64,000 bases of DNA from Thermoplasma volcanium GSS1 (GCF_000011185.1 NC_002689.2:1178001-1242000); one strand, 5' to 3'; positions 7,824-16,835 are shown, numbered from the stretch's first letter. Made by a program: numbers and translations. Notes: generated by a model not told the origin, from the sequence alone.

Positions 7824-8360
7824 ATGAAACTAGAGGAATTTTTAAAAACTATAGTTAAGAAAAGAATGTACCCCGAAATAGAAGGCGGAATAGCTAACGG
7901 ATTCCCGGTTATGACAACAATTGCATTATTTGCCTATTCAGAAATGATTGGCGGTCTTTGGAGAATAGTCAATGGTGAGACAGAAGAAGTTGTATTTGGG
8001 CCCGGGCAGTCAAACAAAAATTTTGCAAGCTTCCTTTCTGCAGCTGGAAAGGATTATACAAAACTTAACAGTAAAAATACTTACCGAATTATAAGGGGAG
8101 GCCTCATACACCGGTATTTCATAAGAATAAGATCCACTATAGAGATGGACACAAGCGATCCTAAGGCCATTAAAGATTACGGCTTAAATTGTGCTGTAAA
8201 GTTTCATGGGGATGAGTATGTGTACTTCAACGTAAATCAGTACTTTAAAGATATGAAAAAGACCGTTGACAAAATACTTAAAACGGCCAAGAAAAGAAAT
8301 CGGCTAGAAGTTGAAATAGCTACTCACATTGATGAAACCCAATATCTAATACTAAGCTGA
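7824..8360 (+). CDS. Hypothetical protein with HEPN-like Rx4H motif
   Basis: A 178-residue soluble protein of unknown family. The segment YRIIRGGLIHRYFIR near residues 87-101 contains R91 and H96 in the Rx4H spacing of HEPN ribonucleases, inside a region that looks helical as in that fold. HEPN domains are common in toxins and antiviral systems, but usually have a polar residue after the Arg, here Gly. There is no adjacent nucleotidyltransferase antitoxin. A tttttaaatta TATA-like box about 30 bases before the ATG suggests a leaderless single-gene transcript. The HEPN link is a pattern-level hint only. Confidence 0.6.
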   Translation: MKLEEFLKTIVKKRMYPEIEGGIANGFPVMTTIALFAYSEMIGGLWRIVNGETEEVVFGPGQSNKNFASFLSAAGKDYTKLNSKNTYRIIRGGLIHRYFIRIRSTIEMDTSDPKAIKDYGLNCAVKFHGDEYVYFNVNQYFKDMKKTVDKILKTAKKRNRLEVEIATHIDETQYLILS

Positions 8361-8694
8361 TATATTGTTAATCCTAGGGAATGATTGACCTCTGATTCGT
8401 ATACTATCCGTTCCTGAAATTATTATTGCTTGTATCCACTTTGAAGCAATAAATTGTCCGATAAGCTAATAATCATTTAGTATGCCTGAATTATATAACT
8501 ATTAAATTTTTAAAATAACCATACTGTGTAGCTTAAACATATAAGTTCCACAACTTCTTAAATACTGATTCGTTATAAAATTCTAGTTTTTTCGTAACCA
8601 CATAGGTATGGACCATGATTCAGAAACACATACACACGAAAGAATCATAATATTTATTAACGTCGCATTATTTGCTGTCTATCGGTGTAAGTCA
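8361..8694. other. Intergenic region before the L18e operon
   Basis: No gene is supported here. The frame of L18e stays open back to 8608 but lacks family similarity. A TATA-like atatttattaac at about 8650-8661 and a GGTG ribosome binding site at 8685-8688, six bases before the ATG at 8695, are the likely operon promoter and leader. Nothing else is recognisable. Confidence 0.5.
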
Positions 8695-9063
8695 ATGTCA
8701 TTAACCGTTACAACAAAAGAAAATGAGGCCCTAGTGAATGAAATAAGGTCATTAGTGGAGATATCTAGGCAAAATAGCGCCAAGATCTGGAGGGATATGG
8801 CAGAAAGGCTTGCTAATGGTAGAAGAAGATATGCCTCCATTAACCTATATAAAATAGACAAATTTGCGAAGGATGGGGATGTTATTGTTGTACCTGGTTC
8901 TGTTCTAGGTGTCGGCAAGATCACAAAAAAGGTGACTATCGGTGCAGTTCATTTCTCCAGGGCTGCTACCGAAAAACTAGTCCGCAGCGGATGTGCATTT
9001 ATGAGCTTATCCGATGTTGCAAAAGCGAATCCGAAGGGTACCAACGTGAAAATAATGAGGTAA
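8695..9063 (+). CDS. rpl18e: 50S ribosomal protein L18e
   Basis: A 122-residue homologue of eukaryotic ribosomal protein L18 (eL18). Recognisable blocks are the N-terminal helix LVNEIRSLVEISRQN, the FAKDGDVIVVPGSVLGVGKI block and the C-terminal GTNVKIMR. It belongs to the large subunit. The upstream extension to 8608 is rejected because the family begins close to this ATG. It is the first gene of the conserved archaeal operon L18e-L13-S9-RpoN; its TAA overlaps an ATG of the next frame by one base. Confidence 0.93.
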   Translation: MSLTVTTKENEALVNEIRSLVEISRQNSAKIWRDMAERLANGRRRYASINLYKIDKFAKDGDVIVVPGSVLGVGKITKKVTIGAVHFSRAATEKLVRSGCAFMSLSDVAKANPKGTNVKIMR

Positions 9064-9068
9064 TGTAT

Positions 9069-9479
9069 ATGAAGATAATAGATGCATCAAATACTGTTTA
9101 TGGCCGATTATCCGCGTATGTCGCAAAGCAACTCCTTAACGGGGAGGAAGTAGTAATAGTTAACGCCTCTAAGGCCGTAATAACTGGAGACAGGAAATTC
9201 ATTATAGACAAGTTTAAGCAGAGGCTTGACATTGGAAGTGTCAGAAAGGGTCCATATTACCCAAAAACTCCTGAAAATATACTCAGGAGATCCATAGGTG
9301 ATATGCTTCCTAAAAAGATAACAAGGGGAAAAGAAGCCTTATCAAGGTGCAAAGTGTACCGCAATTTGCCAAAGAATGTTTCATCTGAAAAGATAGAGAA
9401 AGTTGATGATGTCATGACTGATAAAGTTGTTGGCATAATAACTCTTGAAGAACTATCCAAAGAATTGGGGGGTATGTAA
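9069..9479 (+). CDS. rpl13: 50S ribosomal protein L13
   Basis: A 136-residue uL13. It shows the N-terminal MKIIDASNTVYGRLSAYVAK, the NASKAVITGD loop near residue 35 and the KGPYYPKTPENILRRSIGDM block near residues 60-80. It binds 23S rRNA early in large-subunit assembly. Two in-frame ATGs exist, at 9063 and 9069. The site gaggt at 9056-9060 has proper spacing only for 9069. Translation is probably coupled to L18e just upstream and S9 just downstream. Confidence 0.93.
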   Translation: MKIIDASNTVYGRLSAYVAKQLLNGEEVVIVNASKAVITGDRKFIIDKFKQRLDIGSVRKGPYYPKTPENILRRSIGDMLPKKITRGKEALSRCKVYRNLPKNVSSEKIEKVDDVMTDKVVGIITLEELSKELGGM

Positions 9480-9480
9480 T

Positions 9481-9879
9481 ATGGATTATGTAATTACTAC
9501 AGGCAAGAGAAAAACCGCAGTTGCAAGAGCGGTTGTTAAAAAAGGGAAAGGGATCATAACAATAAACGGAACGCCAGCAGAACTTTATCCTGTTGAAGTA
9601 CTTAGAAATAAGATTCTTGAGCCTGTAAAACTCGCTGAAGATAAAGCAAAAGGAATAGATGTTACAGTCAAAGTAAAGGGTGGAGGAGTGACCGGCCAGG
9701 CTGATGCTTCTCGGACAGCCATAGCAAGGGGTATTGTAAAATTCCTACAGGATAATGAGCTCGAAAACCTGTTCAGGCAATACGATCGTACATTAATAGT
9801 CAATGATGTAAGGATAAAACTGCCGAAGAAGCCCGGTGGCCGTGGTGCCAGAGCTAAAAAACAAAAATCTTACAGGTGA
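9481..9879 (+). CDS. rps9: 30S ribosomal protein S9
   Basis: A 132-residue uS9. The N-terminus YVITTGKRKTAVARAVV, the GGGVTGQADASRTAIARGI block near residues 62-80 and the basic C-terminal tail ending KKQKSYR, which reaches the ribosomal P site, are all present. The ATG at 9481 is directly preceded by a G-rich ribosome binding site inside the end of rpl13 (ggggggt). The TGA at 9877-9879 overlaps the ribosome binding site of rpoN. Confidence 0.95.
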   Translation: MDYVITTGKRKTAVARAVVKKGKGIITINGTPAELYPVEVLRNKILEPVKLAEDKAKGIDVTVKVKGGGVTGQADASRTAIARGIVKFLQDNELENLFRQYDRTLIVNDVRIKLPKKPGGRGARAKKQKSYR

Positions 9880-9884
9880 GGAAA

Positions 9885-10103
9885 TTGATTATACCTGTAA
9901 GATGTTTTAGCTGCGGCAGAGTTATCGCTTCGGATTACGGCAGATACCTGAGGAGAATAAACGAAATAAGATCTGAAGGCAGAGAACCTACCGCAGAAGA
10001 AATCGAAAAGATATTTGATGATCTAGGGGTAGAGAGGTACTGCTGCAGACGCATGATAATATCACACGTCGATCTCATAAACGAAATAATGCCGTTTTCT
10101 TAA
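9885..10103 (+). CDS. rpoN: DNA-directed RNA polymerase subunit N
   Basis: A 72-residue subunit N (Rpb10 homologue) with its zinc site: RCFSCG near residue 6 and the CC pair in YCCRRM near residue 55. It bridges subunits D, L and B in RNA polymerase assembly. Family members start MIIPVRCF, which corresponds to a TTG at 9885. The overlapping GTG at 9876 is the alternative start but lies within the aggtgagg ribosome binding site. The TAA at 10101-10103 directly abuts the tRNA-Pro gene. Confidence 0.92.
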   Translation: MIIPVRCFSCGRVIASDYGRYLRRINEIRSEGREPTAEEIEKIFDDLGVERYCCRRMIISHVDLINEIMPFS

Positions 10104-10176
10104 GGGGCCGTGGGGTAGCTTGGTATCCTGCCAGCTTGGGGTGCTGGTGACTTGAGTTCAATTCTCAACGGCCCCA
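10104..10176 (+). tRNA. tRNA-Pro (GGG)
   Basis: The cloverleaf has acceptor stem GGGGCCG (10104-10110) paired with CGGCCCC (10169-10175) and discriminator A. The anticodon stem-loop is CCAGC-TTGGGGT-GCTGG with anticodon GGG. CCA is not encoded. It begins on the very next base after the rpoN stop codon, so it is probably cut out of the ribosomal operon transcript. Confidence 0.95.
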
Positions 10177-11090
10177 TACTTGTTTACTAGGGGATACATT
10201 GTTCATATGATTAATTTTTTTCTGAAATATTTCTAATATATAGTTTCATCAACGAGTATCTAGCAGTTCCTTGGATTTCAATGTTCAAAGTGAGTATATT
10301 CAGTATCTTGCACCAGTTCCATTAATTATAGCAGGTATTCTCGCTTAATATCACTTTGCTGGAAGGATACATATTTTCACCGATGCGGTTGTCCTGAATA
10401 TCTTGTACTATTATTCCCAAAAAAAATTTTTTATATTTCGACAGTTTGTTCTTGTCAATTCTTGAATTGTATGCCAATATTGGGTTAATAATAGGGATTA
10501 TTGCAATTACTTCTTATAAATCTAAAGGGAAAAGAAGTAAAACCTATTACAGAATCGCTTAGGCGTATTCATCAGGGATTGTTGCCTTTTTAATGATCAT
10601 CTTCTACGCATACCCTTACATTTACTAATATTGGACTTATTTTAGATGTACGTTTGTTATTACGTTGTCTCTCTTCTCTGCACTCATTTAGATTGATGAT
10701 AGTTTTATTCTGATTTTGGCATACAGGATAACTGTATAGTCAAATATATCGTATAATATTATTTCATGATCGACTATTTTATTTGTATATGAGAATAAAA
10801 TGGGTAATTTTTAAGTCTTATGCATATCCTTCCATACCTATCTAAATCAATTCCTCTTTTCTTGTACCTGGGTTTTTCTGCCTATTGCTAGATGAGTATA
10901 CAGTTCCAGACAATAGTTTCTAGCAAACCAGTAAAGTGCAAGTATTTCTACGTTTTTATACTTGATATTTAATTAAATAATTATTATATTTTAGTATATT
11001 GTCAAAATTAGTTAAAAGATGTAGGTTTATATCTTTTTATAACGAGAATAAACTATTTATTTAAGTAATTGATTATGACATGTGGAGTAA
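10177..11090. other. Long AT-rich non-coding region, probably decayed
   Basis: No intact reading frame, RNA gene or repeat is visible over about 900 bases. Part of it (10244-10735) looks like a decayed membrane-protein gene, listed separately. The end holds a TATA-like stretch (aataaactatttattt near 11046-11061) and a ggag site at 11084-11087 for the next gene. Confidence 0.5.
10244..10735 (+). pseudogene. Possible decayed integral membrane protein gene
   Basis: One frame reads EYIQYLAPVPLIIAGILA, then a stop, then YHFAGRIHIFTDAVVLNILY. After a frame change it reads LSILELYANIGLIIGIIAIT, a stop, then AYSSGIVAFLMIIFYAYPYI, another stop, and FVITLSLFSALI. Hydrophobic segments separated by a basic loop (SYKSKGKRSK) resemble a polytopic membrane protein with at least three stops and one frameshift. 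The family is not recognised. AT-rich DNA often yields hydrophobic translations by chance, so confidence is low. Confidence 0.3.
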
Positions 11091-12485
11091 ATGAACACAA
11101 ATTTAATATTCGATCAGAAGAAAAATATAACTGCACTTACCCTATTCATAGCAGTATTCCTCATCATAAGCTCGCTTTTTGGAGTGACTTGGTTTTTCCT
11201 TGGAGACTTCACATACAATGCTGTAAACTACTATCATGTTATTATGATTCCATTTGCCCTTCTGTTAATAATTATTTCAGCGTTTATAGTTAAACTTCCA
11301 AATATCTTCCAAAAAGCCATAAACTCTGTAACGTATCCGGTTATCATATTTACCGTGCTAGGCCTTGCTTTCTTTTATTATCCAAGTCTAACCATAGCCG
11401 ATGAATATATGCAGGCTATACGCGATTTCATAATGCTAATTATAGGCTTGGTTTTCATTGTTGGGTTGATATATTACCCGTTCAAAGACAAATATAATTT
11501 CAAGACTATCTGGGGTGCTTACTCATTTTTGGCAATAGCCGCAATAGCTGCGGAGATAGCCGCTGTGTATGGACTCATAACTGCCGCTGGAACGTTCATT
11601 GGTTTCTCGAAAATACCAATTCTCCAGAGCTACATAAATTCACTTAATGAAACAGACTCCACATTTATGGGGAATATCGTTACATCTCATTCACATGCCA
11701 TGCTGCCCGCCGTTATGGGAGGCATCGTCGCATTAACAGCCCTCGCTTTCAATTACGAAAAATTGCCTTCAAGATGCAGGAGCATAGTCAACTGGGCTTT
11801 CGTAATTTCTATATTCGGGACTCTGTCTATGAGCTATCTTTACTGGATATCCGGATTAGGCACATACGTTATACCTACTATAGCCCCATTTGGCCCTGGC
11901 GGAATGGATGGTCTTGCATTGGATGATTCACAAACTGGCATAGTTGGCTGGGGTGCATTGATAGCTATAGCAGGGCTATGGTACACTGCAACTAGGAATG
12001 GCAAACTCGACAAGCTAAGGATTGCTGAGTTTGCAACTTGGATATTTACAATGATAGCTATGATAGGTATTGGTTACGTCATAGAATTCAATGAAGCCTT
12101 CTACGGATTTGCAACTCCAGGTGTACCACCAAATGGCGGTCCAGGATATTTATACGACATGGCCTTCATAAACGGCCACTTACTCTATGCTTTCTTTCTC
12201 ATGCCGGTATTAGCTCTCGTGATCGTAGCAGCTGACCTTATGATACCGGAAGAAAATGCCGGAACAAGGAACTTGATCGGATACCTAGCAATATCTGGTA
12301 TGGTTATAGGCGTTGCCGGCCTTCAACTATACACTATGACGTTGCATTGGCAGGTAGAAGCTCTCGGGTTGTACCTCATAGTCATTTCCATACTACTAAT
12401 GGGCGTTTTTCTAGCTATGTCATTTAGAGGGATTGTTATGTCAAAGAGATCCGAAAGCAAGAGCAAAGTATCGACCGGAAACTAA
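11091..12485 (+). CDS. Polytopic membrane protein with conserved-looking histidines, function unknown
   Basis: A 464-residue protein with about 12 hydrophobic segments. Histidines lie in or beside membrane helices: H49 (NYYHVIMIPF), H200 and H202 (TSHSHAMLPA), H363 (NGHLLYAFF) and H419 (TLHWQVEA). Such a pattern recalls haem-binding membrane proteins, including remote haem-copper oxidase or nitric oxide reductase relatives. The HPEVY, HH and HFH motifs of true oxidase subunit I are absent. A haem O synthase gene lies 3.3 kb upstream but is not contiguous. A ggag site precedes the ATG. No redox partner gene is adjacent, so the role is open. Confidence 0.7.
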   Translation: MNTNLIFDQKKNITALTLFIAVFLIISSLFGVTWFFLGDFTYNAVNYYHVIMIPFALLLIIISAFIVKLPNIFQKAINSVTYPVIIFTVLGLAFFYYPSLTIADEYMQAIRDFIMLIIGLVFIVGLIYYPFKDKYNFKTIWGAYSFLAIAAIAAEIAAVYGLITAAGTFIGFSKIPILQSYINSLNETDSTFMGNIVTSHSHAMLPAVMGGIVALTALAFNYEKLPSRCRSIVNWAFVISIFGTLSMSYLYWISGLGTYVIPTIAPFGPGGMDGLALDDSQTGIVGWGALIAIAGLWYTATRNGKLDKLRIAEFATWIFTMIAMIGIGYVIEFNEAFYGFATPGVPPNGGPGYLYDMAFINGHLLYAFFLMPVLALVIVAADLMIPEENAGTRNLIGYLAISGMVIGVAGLQLYTMTLHWQVEALGLYLIVISILLMGVFLAMSFRGIVMSKRSESKSKVSTGN

Positions 12486-12494
12486 ACTGTATAT

Positions 12495-13295
12495 CTATTG
12501 TTCTAATTTTTTTATAGATTCTGATATTTTATTTGCCTTCATTGTTGAAACTTCAATTGCTTTCATTATTGCTGTCCTTACCCTAGCGTCTTCAAGCTCG
12601 TATATGCCATCAATTGTAGTTCCCCCTGGGGTAATGACCTTTTCTTTTAACTCGGATGGATGTTCACCACTTTCTGCGAGTAACTTTGCAGATCCCATAA
12701 CAGTTTGATAAGATGCCTTTAGGGCTAGATCGCGTGGCAAACCTAATTTTAGGCCACCATACATCATTGCCTCAATAATAGTAAGTATATAGGCAGGGCC
12801 GCTCCCACTCAGTGCAGTAAGTGCATCCATGTATTTCTCTTCAACCAGGTAGACTTCCCCCAATGCTGAAAGAATTGAACTTGCCCTCTTCGCAACCTCT
12901 TGATCCCCATCATCAACACAGAAGGGTGTGAATCCGGCACCTACTTTAGCAGCAATATTTGTCATCGCCCTTACAACTATAGAATGAGGAGCTGCATCCT
13001 TTATTAACTTCAGAGGTATTGCAGCGGCCATAGATATGAGCAGCTTGCCTCTTATGTTTTCCTCTATCTTCCTAACTTCTGGGATTATGTCAACAGGCTT
13101 AAGAGTTAAGAATACAACATCTGCCTCCTTCGACGCAGTTTTGTTATCACTCATAACAGATATTCCGTAGCTTTCAAGATGCTTGAGTACAGCTGTATTT
13201 CTCCTAGTCACTATAACTTCGAAGCCGGATCTCTTAAGCGGGATTGCTATGGACGACCCTATTGTGCCTCCACCAATTATTGAAATAACAGTCAA
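12495..13295 (-). CDS. proC: Pyrroline-5-carboxylate reductase
   Basis: A 266-residue ProC. The N-terminal NAD(P) Rossmann motif IIGGGTIGSS is at residues about 5-14, AMTNIAAKVGAGFTPF near 128, and the family signature ALTALSGSGPAYILTIIEAM near 155-175, followed by ITPGGTTIDGI near 222. It reduces pyrroline-5-carboxylate to proline. The frame reaches a GTG at 13334, but a TATA box (TTTATAAA, minus strand, about 13322-13331) overlaps that extension, so the TTG at 13295, about 30 bases later, is the likely leaderless start. It is convergent with the upstream membrane protein with only 9 bases between stops. Confidence 0.93.
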   Translation of the reverse strand: MTVISIIGGGTIGSSIAIPLKRSGFEVIVTRRNTAVLKHLESYGISVMSDNKTASKEADVVFLTLKPVDIIPEVRKIEENIRGKLLISMAAAIPLKLIKDAAPHSIVVRAMTNIAAKVGAGFTPFCVDDGDQEVAKRASSILSALGEVYLVEEKYMDALTALSGSGPAYILTIIEAMMYGGLKLGLPRDLALKASYQTVMGSAKLLAESGEHPSELKEKVITPGGTTIDGIYELEDARVRTAIMKAIEVSTMKANKISESIKKLEQ

Positions 13296-13380
13296 CTTGT
13301 ATCTGTAAGTGATTAAGAAGATTTTTATAAACACTTCTTGGAAATTTTGGACTTTTTATTAGAAATCTATAAACTAATTT

Positions 13381-13875
13381 TTAATAATGTAATTTCTTTG
13401 CCTTTATCTTACGTTTTACCAAAACAACCGATTTCTTTGAATAATCCAAACATTCACCATCTAGTCCACAGTATATTTCGCGGGCATCTGGCTTTAGCTT
13501 GCGTCCGGTTTTAAAGTCGTGGTTCACAGCATCGAATACATCTTCTGCCGAAAGACCGTTCCAGGAAATAACACCAGCATTAATGTAAATGAAATAGCCA
13601 CGAATTTCCATAAAGGATCCGCCAGTCTTTATCTCAGTTTCTGAAGTAATCGATCTTAAAATGGCAGATGCGTAACCACCTGTCTTCACAACATCCATAA
13701 TCCTCTCAGAATAGTCCGGATCTATTCCGTTTTCGTCTTCGAATATAACTTGACCAGGTACTCTCCTGAGGGTCCATCTTATATAGCCAGATTTTCCTAA
13801 AATGGTGAGCTGGGCATCAGAATAAACGTATCGAGATATGTTTCTGATAAAGGATCTGATCGCTGATTTATTCAT
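13381..13875 (-). CDS. Hypothetical protein, 164 residues
   Basis: I do not recognise the family. The protein is soluble-looking with mixed alpha and beta character and a strongly basic C-terminal tail (KRKIKAKK), preceded by a YCGLDGEC segment whose two cysteines, five apart, might pair or bind metal. A TTTATAATCC TATA-like box about 30 bases upstream of the ATG supports the start as leaderless. It precedes proC on the same strand with an 85-base gap that holds the proC promoter, so the two are separate units. Confidence 0.6.
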   Translation of the reverse strand: MNKSAIRSFIRNISRYVYSDAQLTILGKSGYIRWTLRRVPGQVIFEDENGIDPDYSERIMDVVKTGGYASAILRSITSETEIKTGGSFMEIRGYFIYINAGVISWNGLSAEDVFDAVNHDFKTGRKLKPDAREIYCGLDGECLDYSKKSVVLVKRKIKAKKLHY

Positions 13876-14128
13876 TATTATCTATCCTCTATCTCCGGAT
13901 TATAAAAAACCATTTTGGTGTTGAGAACGAGACCATATAAATAGTGAACGGAGGCAAAGTCGCAGAAATTCAAGAATGCACTTAATATTCCTCAATCTGC
14001 CTATCTAGCATTATTGATGTATAAGAATATTACTAAAATCTGAATATTGATATAAGGTAGTAAATTGTTCGTTGGTTATTTGGTTGAAAAAACCCAATTA
14101 AAATAAGTATAATTAGATTTTTAAAAGA

Positions 14129-15625
14129 TTAACCTTGGTTTTTGGATATCACAGAAAGAAGGAATGAACGCCAAGAATTAAATTTTTCAGCTATTTCGTC
14201 CCTCTTGTCATTAGGGTTAAATTCTTTGCCTCCAGCACTGACCGTTAATTTCCGTTCATCGATACCGTAATAGCCGATCATAGACATCATTGCTATGCCT
14301 TTCATGGTGGCATCAACATTCCTTTCGCGTATTATCTTCATATCAAGCAAATTAGCAAGCATCTCTGCTATTAAGTCACTTTTCGATAGGCCGCCATCAA
14401 TGTGCAGCGGTTCTAATAGTTTAATATGTTTCCTCATTTCTTCAATGATCACCGTACTAAGAAACGCCTGCGCCTCTAGAAAAGACCTTATTACTTCATA
14501 TATATCCGTTGATTCTGATAGCCCAGAAATGTATCCCCTTATGTCGCTAGAATAAAATGGCGACCCTAAGCCTGATAATGCTGGCACTGATAAAACATGA
14601 CTCCTTTCGATTTGTTCCGCTCTCAATATGGATCTTGGCACGCTCTTAAGCCCAGCGAGGGAAACTAGCCAATCTATTGAGGAACCAGAAGAAAGGATTG
14701 TTCCTTCTAGAGCGTATGTCCTCTTGCCCTTGTATGTGTAAAATAGCGTCTCCAATAGACGATCCGATTTTACTCTAACTCCCGTGTTTTCCAAAATAAA
14801 TGCACCAGTTCCATAACTTGCTTTGGCTTGACCTGGATAAAGGCAGCCATTCCCAAAAAGCGAAGCTTGCTGGTCGCCAGCAACAGATAATATTGGAACT
14901 TCACGTGTAGTTGAACCGTAGGTCAATTTCACTTTTCCATATGAATCTGACTCAATTGTCCGTTTTACCTCCGGCAGGATTTCTTCACTTATACCTACAA
15001 TTTCGAGAAGATCGCTATCCCATTCCAATGAATCTATATTGAAAAGCATAGTTCTAGACGCGTTGGAATGATCCGTTAAAGGTTTAATCGAACTCGAATT
15101 AAGATTTTTGACCAACCATGAATCCAGTGTTGTAATAACGTAGTTTTTATGGTTAGAGCTCCGTTTAATATTTTCGACCAACCACTTTATTTTTGTGGCG
15201 GAAAAGTAGGGATCGCTTATTAAGCCTGTCTTATCCTTTATCACTTGACCATAACGCTCTTTCAGATCAAGAGATAACTGGGCTCCTCTTTTGTCCTTCC
15301 AGCTTATTAGTTTAGTGATCGGCCTTCCATCAATAGGTTCCCAGGCCAAGACGCTTTCCCTCTGGTTTGTAATACCGATTGCCTTTGGTTCCCCGTATCT
15401 TTTCGGTATGCGCCTTAAGATTGAGTTTAGGCAGTATTTAGCAGCTTCGAGTATTTCATGTGGATCCTGTTCAACTACACCGCCTTGGCCATAATATACC
15501 CCTATTCTCCTTTTGCATGAAGCGATTAGGTTCATCGATCGATCATATGCTCCTGCCTTAACGTCTGTAGTACCCGCATCAAGTGCGAGGAAAATATCGT
15601 CACTATCAATCGGTCTTCTAGCCAT
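14129..15625 (-). CDS. glpK: Glycerol kinase (FGGY family)
   Basis: A 498-residue FGGY carbohydrate kinase. Blocks in order are the phosphate-1 loop LALDAGTTDVKAG near residue 13, GITNQRESVLAWEP near 83, ISWKDKR near 107, the glycerol kinase hallmark GDQQASLFGNG near 249, KASYGTGAF near 265 and the C-terminal DGGLSKSDLIAEMLANLL near 402. These favour glycerol kinase over xylulo- or gluconokinase. The enzyme phosphorylates glycerol to sn-glycerol-3-phosphate, for central metabolism and perhaps archaeal lipid backbones. No glycerol facilitator or dehydrogenase is adjacent, and it has its own promoter region. Confidence 0.88.
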   Translation of the reverse strand: MARRPIDSDDIFLALDAGTTDVKAGAYDRSMNLIASCKRRIGVYYGQGGVVEQDPHEILEAAKYCLNSILRRIPKRYGEPKAIGITNQRESVLAWEPIDGRPITKLISWKDKRGAQLSLDLKERYGQVIKDKTGLISDPYFSATKIKWLVENIKRSSNHKNYVITTLDSWLVKNLNSSSIKPLTDHSNASRTMLFNIDSLEWDSDLLEIVGISEEILPEVKRTIESDSYGKVKLTYGSTTREVPILSVAGDQQASLFGNGCLYPGQAKASYGTGAFILENTGVRVKSDRLLETLFYTYKGKRTYALEGTILSSGSSIDWLVSLAGLKSVPRSILRAEQIERSHVLSVPALSGLGSPFYSSDIRGYISGLSESTDIYEVIRSFLEAQAFLSTVIIEEMRKHIKLLEPLHIDGGLSKSDLIAEMLANLLDMKIIRERNVDATMKGIAMMSMIGYYGIDERKLTVSAGGKEFNPNDKRDEIAEKFNSWRSFLLSVISKNQG

Positions 15626-15764
15626 TTGTCAAGATCAAGCAGAAAAAAACCTTAAATGTTTGTAAAGATTTTGATTTATAACTATTAGCCTGTGAATCCT
15701 TCGTAGTACTGCATTTGTTGAAAACTTCTGCATCATTCTTCGATTACGTAAAGGAGGTTAATCT

Positions 15765-16688
15765 ATGGTTAGGAAAAATATGCTAGTTTTGCTAGTGTCG
15801 CTGCTTGTTACTTTATCAGGAATAGTTGTGACGTTCAACATCTACCATAACGATTCCGAGGTAATATCCGTCACTCCTCTGGAAAATTCTATGATGAATC
15901 GGACGGATTATTCCCCTTCCTTTATTGTGAATGTTTCCACGAGTTCGAGGGCCGTGGTATCCATTTATACTTACTCATCTGATGGTAAGAATTTTATAGA
16001 AAACTTTTCTGTATCGGGCAGACTTTCAATCACGGTTCCGACAAATCTTAGTTCATCGCTACTAGAAGCATATCACCTACAAGGATACGGCCTACACTAT
16101 GTTTATTTCAAACTAAAAACCTCATCCGTTTCTAAGATTGTTAAAATAGGAATCTTCACCTTTCACAAGTTTCATTTTTATGCTAAATACCTAAACATAG
16201 ATCAGGGAATAACAGACATTTTAAGTTATGTAAGCAAAGGCAACGCAACTGTAGAATGGCTTGTAGACGGTTCATTTGCTGGAAAAGGCAACAACGTGTC
16301 CATAAATATCGAGAAAACAGGATCATACCTTTTAAACGGAATCATTAGTACTAGAAGTTTTATTTTCAACGCAACCTTGGGCTACATTATCGTATATCCC
16401 CGCCCACAAGTGAACATAGAAATTCATTCCTATAAGGATTTTCAGAATTTCAGTTATCTTATAATTTATGCTAATGTTTCTGGAGGCTATATGTCTTATA
16501 ATCCAGATAGCCCGGGTTATCCAACAGCAACAATATACGTAAACGGTTCGCCACAGGAACATTTAACCCCAAGTGAAGGCGAAAACATCTTCTATCTGTC
16601 ACTGCAAGGATATGGACCTTTCTTCATTAATGTCTCTGTCCATGATAGATTCTATGGGGCGAAATCGAATATTATCAAATTTGACTAG
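15765..16688 (+). CDS. Exported or membrane-anchored extracellular protein, unknown function
   Basis: A 307-residue protein with a single N-terminal hydrophobic segment (residues about 6-25) followed by a Ser/Thr/Asn-rich beta-type ectodomain with many NxS/T sequons, for example NVS, NFS and NLS. This is typical of glycosylated surface proteins of acidophiles. Repeated Ig-like or PKD-like strands are suspected, but no family is certain. An excellent ribosome binding site (aaaggaggtt) lies 5 bases before the ATG. It stands between glycerol kinase and the sugar ABC importer on the importer strand, so a role at the cell surface in sugar capture is possible but unproven. Confidence 0.65.
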   Translation: MVRKNMLVLLVSLLVTLSGIVVTFNIYHNDSEVISVTPLENSMMNRTDYSPSFIVNVSTSSRAVVSIYTYSSDGKNFIENFSVSGRLSITVPTNLSSSLLEAYHLQGYGLHYVYFKLKTSSVSKIVKIGIFTFHKFHFYAKYLNIDQGITDILSYVSKGNATVEWLVDGSFAGKGNNVSINIEKTGSYLLNGIISTRSFIFNATLGYIIVYPRPQVNIEIHSYKDFQNFSYLIIYANVSGGYMSYNPDSPGYPTATIYVNGSPQEHLTPSEGENIFYLSLQGYGPFFINVSVHDRFYGAKSNIIKFD

Positions 16689-16835
16689 GACTAAAGAATT
16701 AAATCCTATCTTAGCTTAGAGGTTATAATAAATACTGTTAAATAATTTCATTATATTTTATTCTTAGGCCTACTCATATATATGAAATTAAATTTGATAT
16801 ATAAATAGTAAGTTTTAAATATCTATTTTTTAATA

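Noticed and set aside
13296-13334. GTG start for proC at 13334.
   Set aside because: The added codons contain the TATA box; the Rossmann motif begins right after the TTG at 13295.
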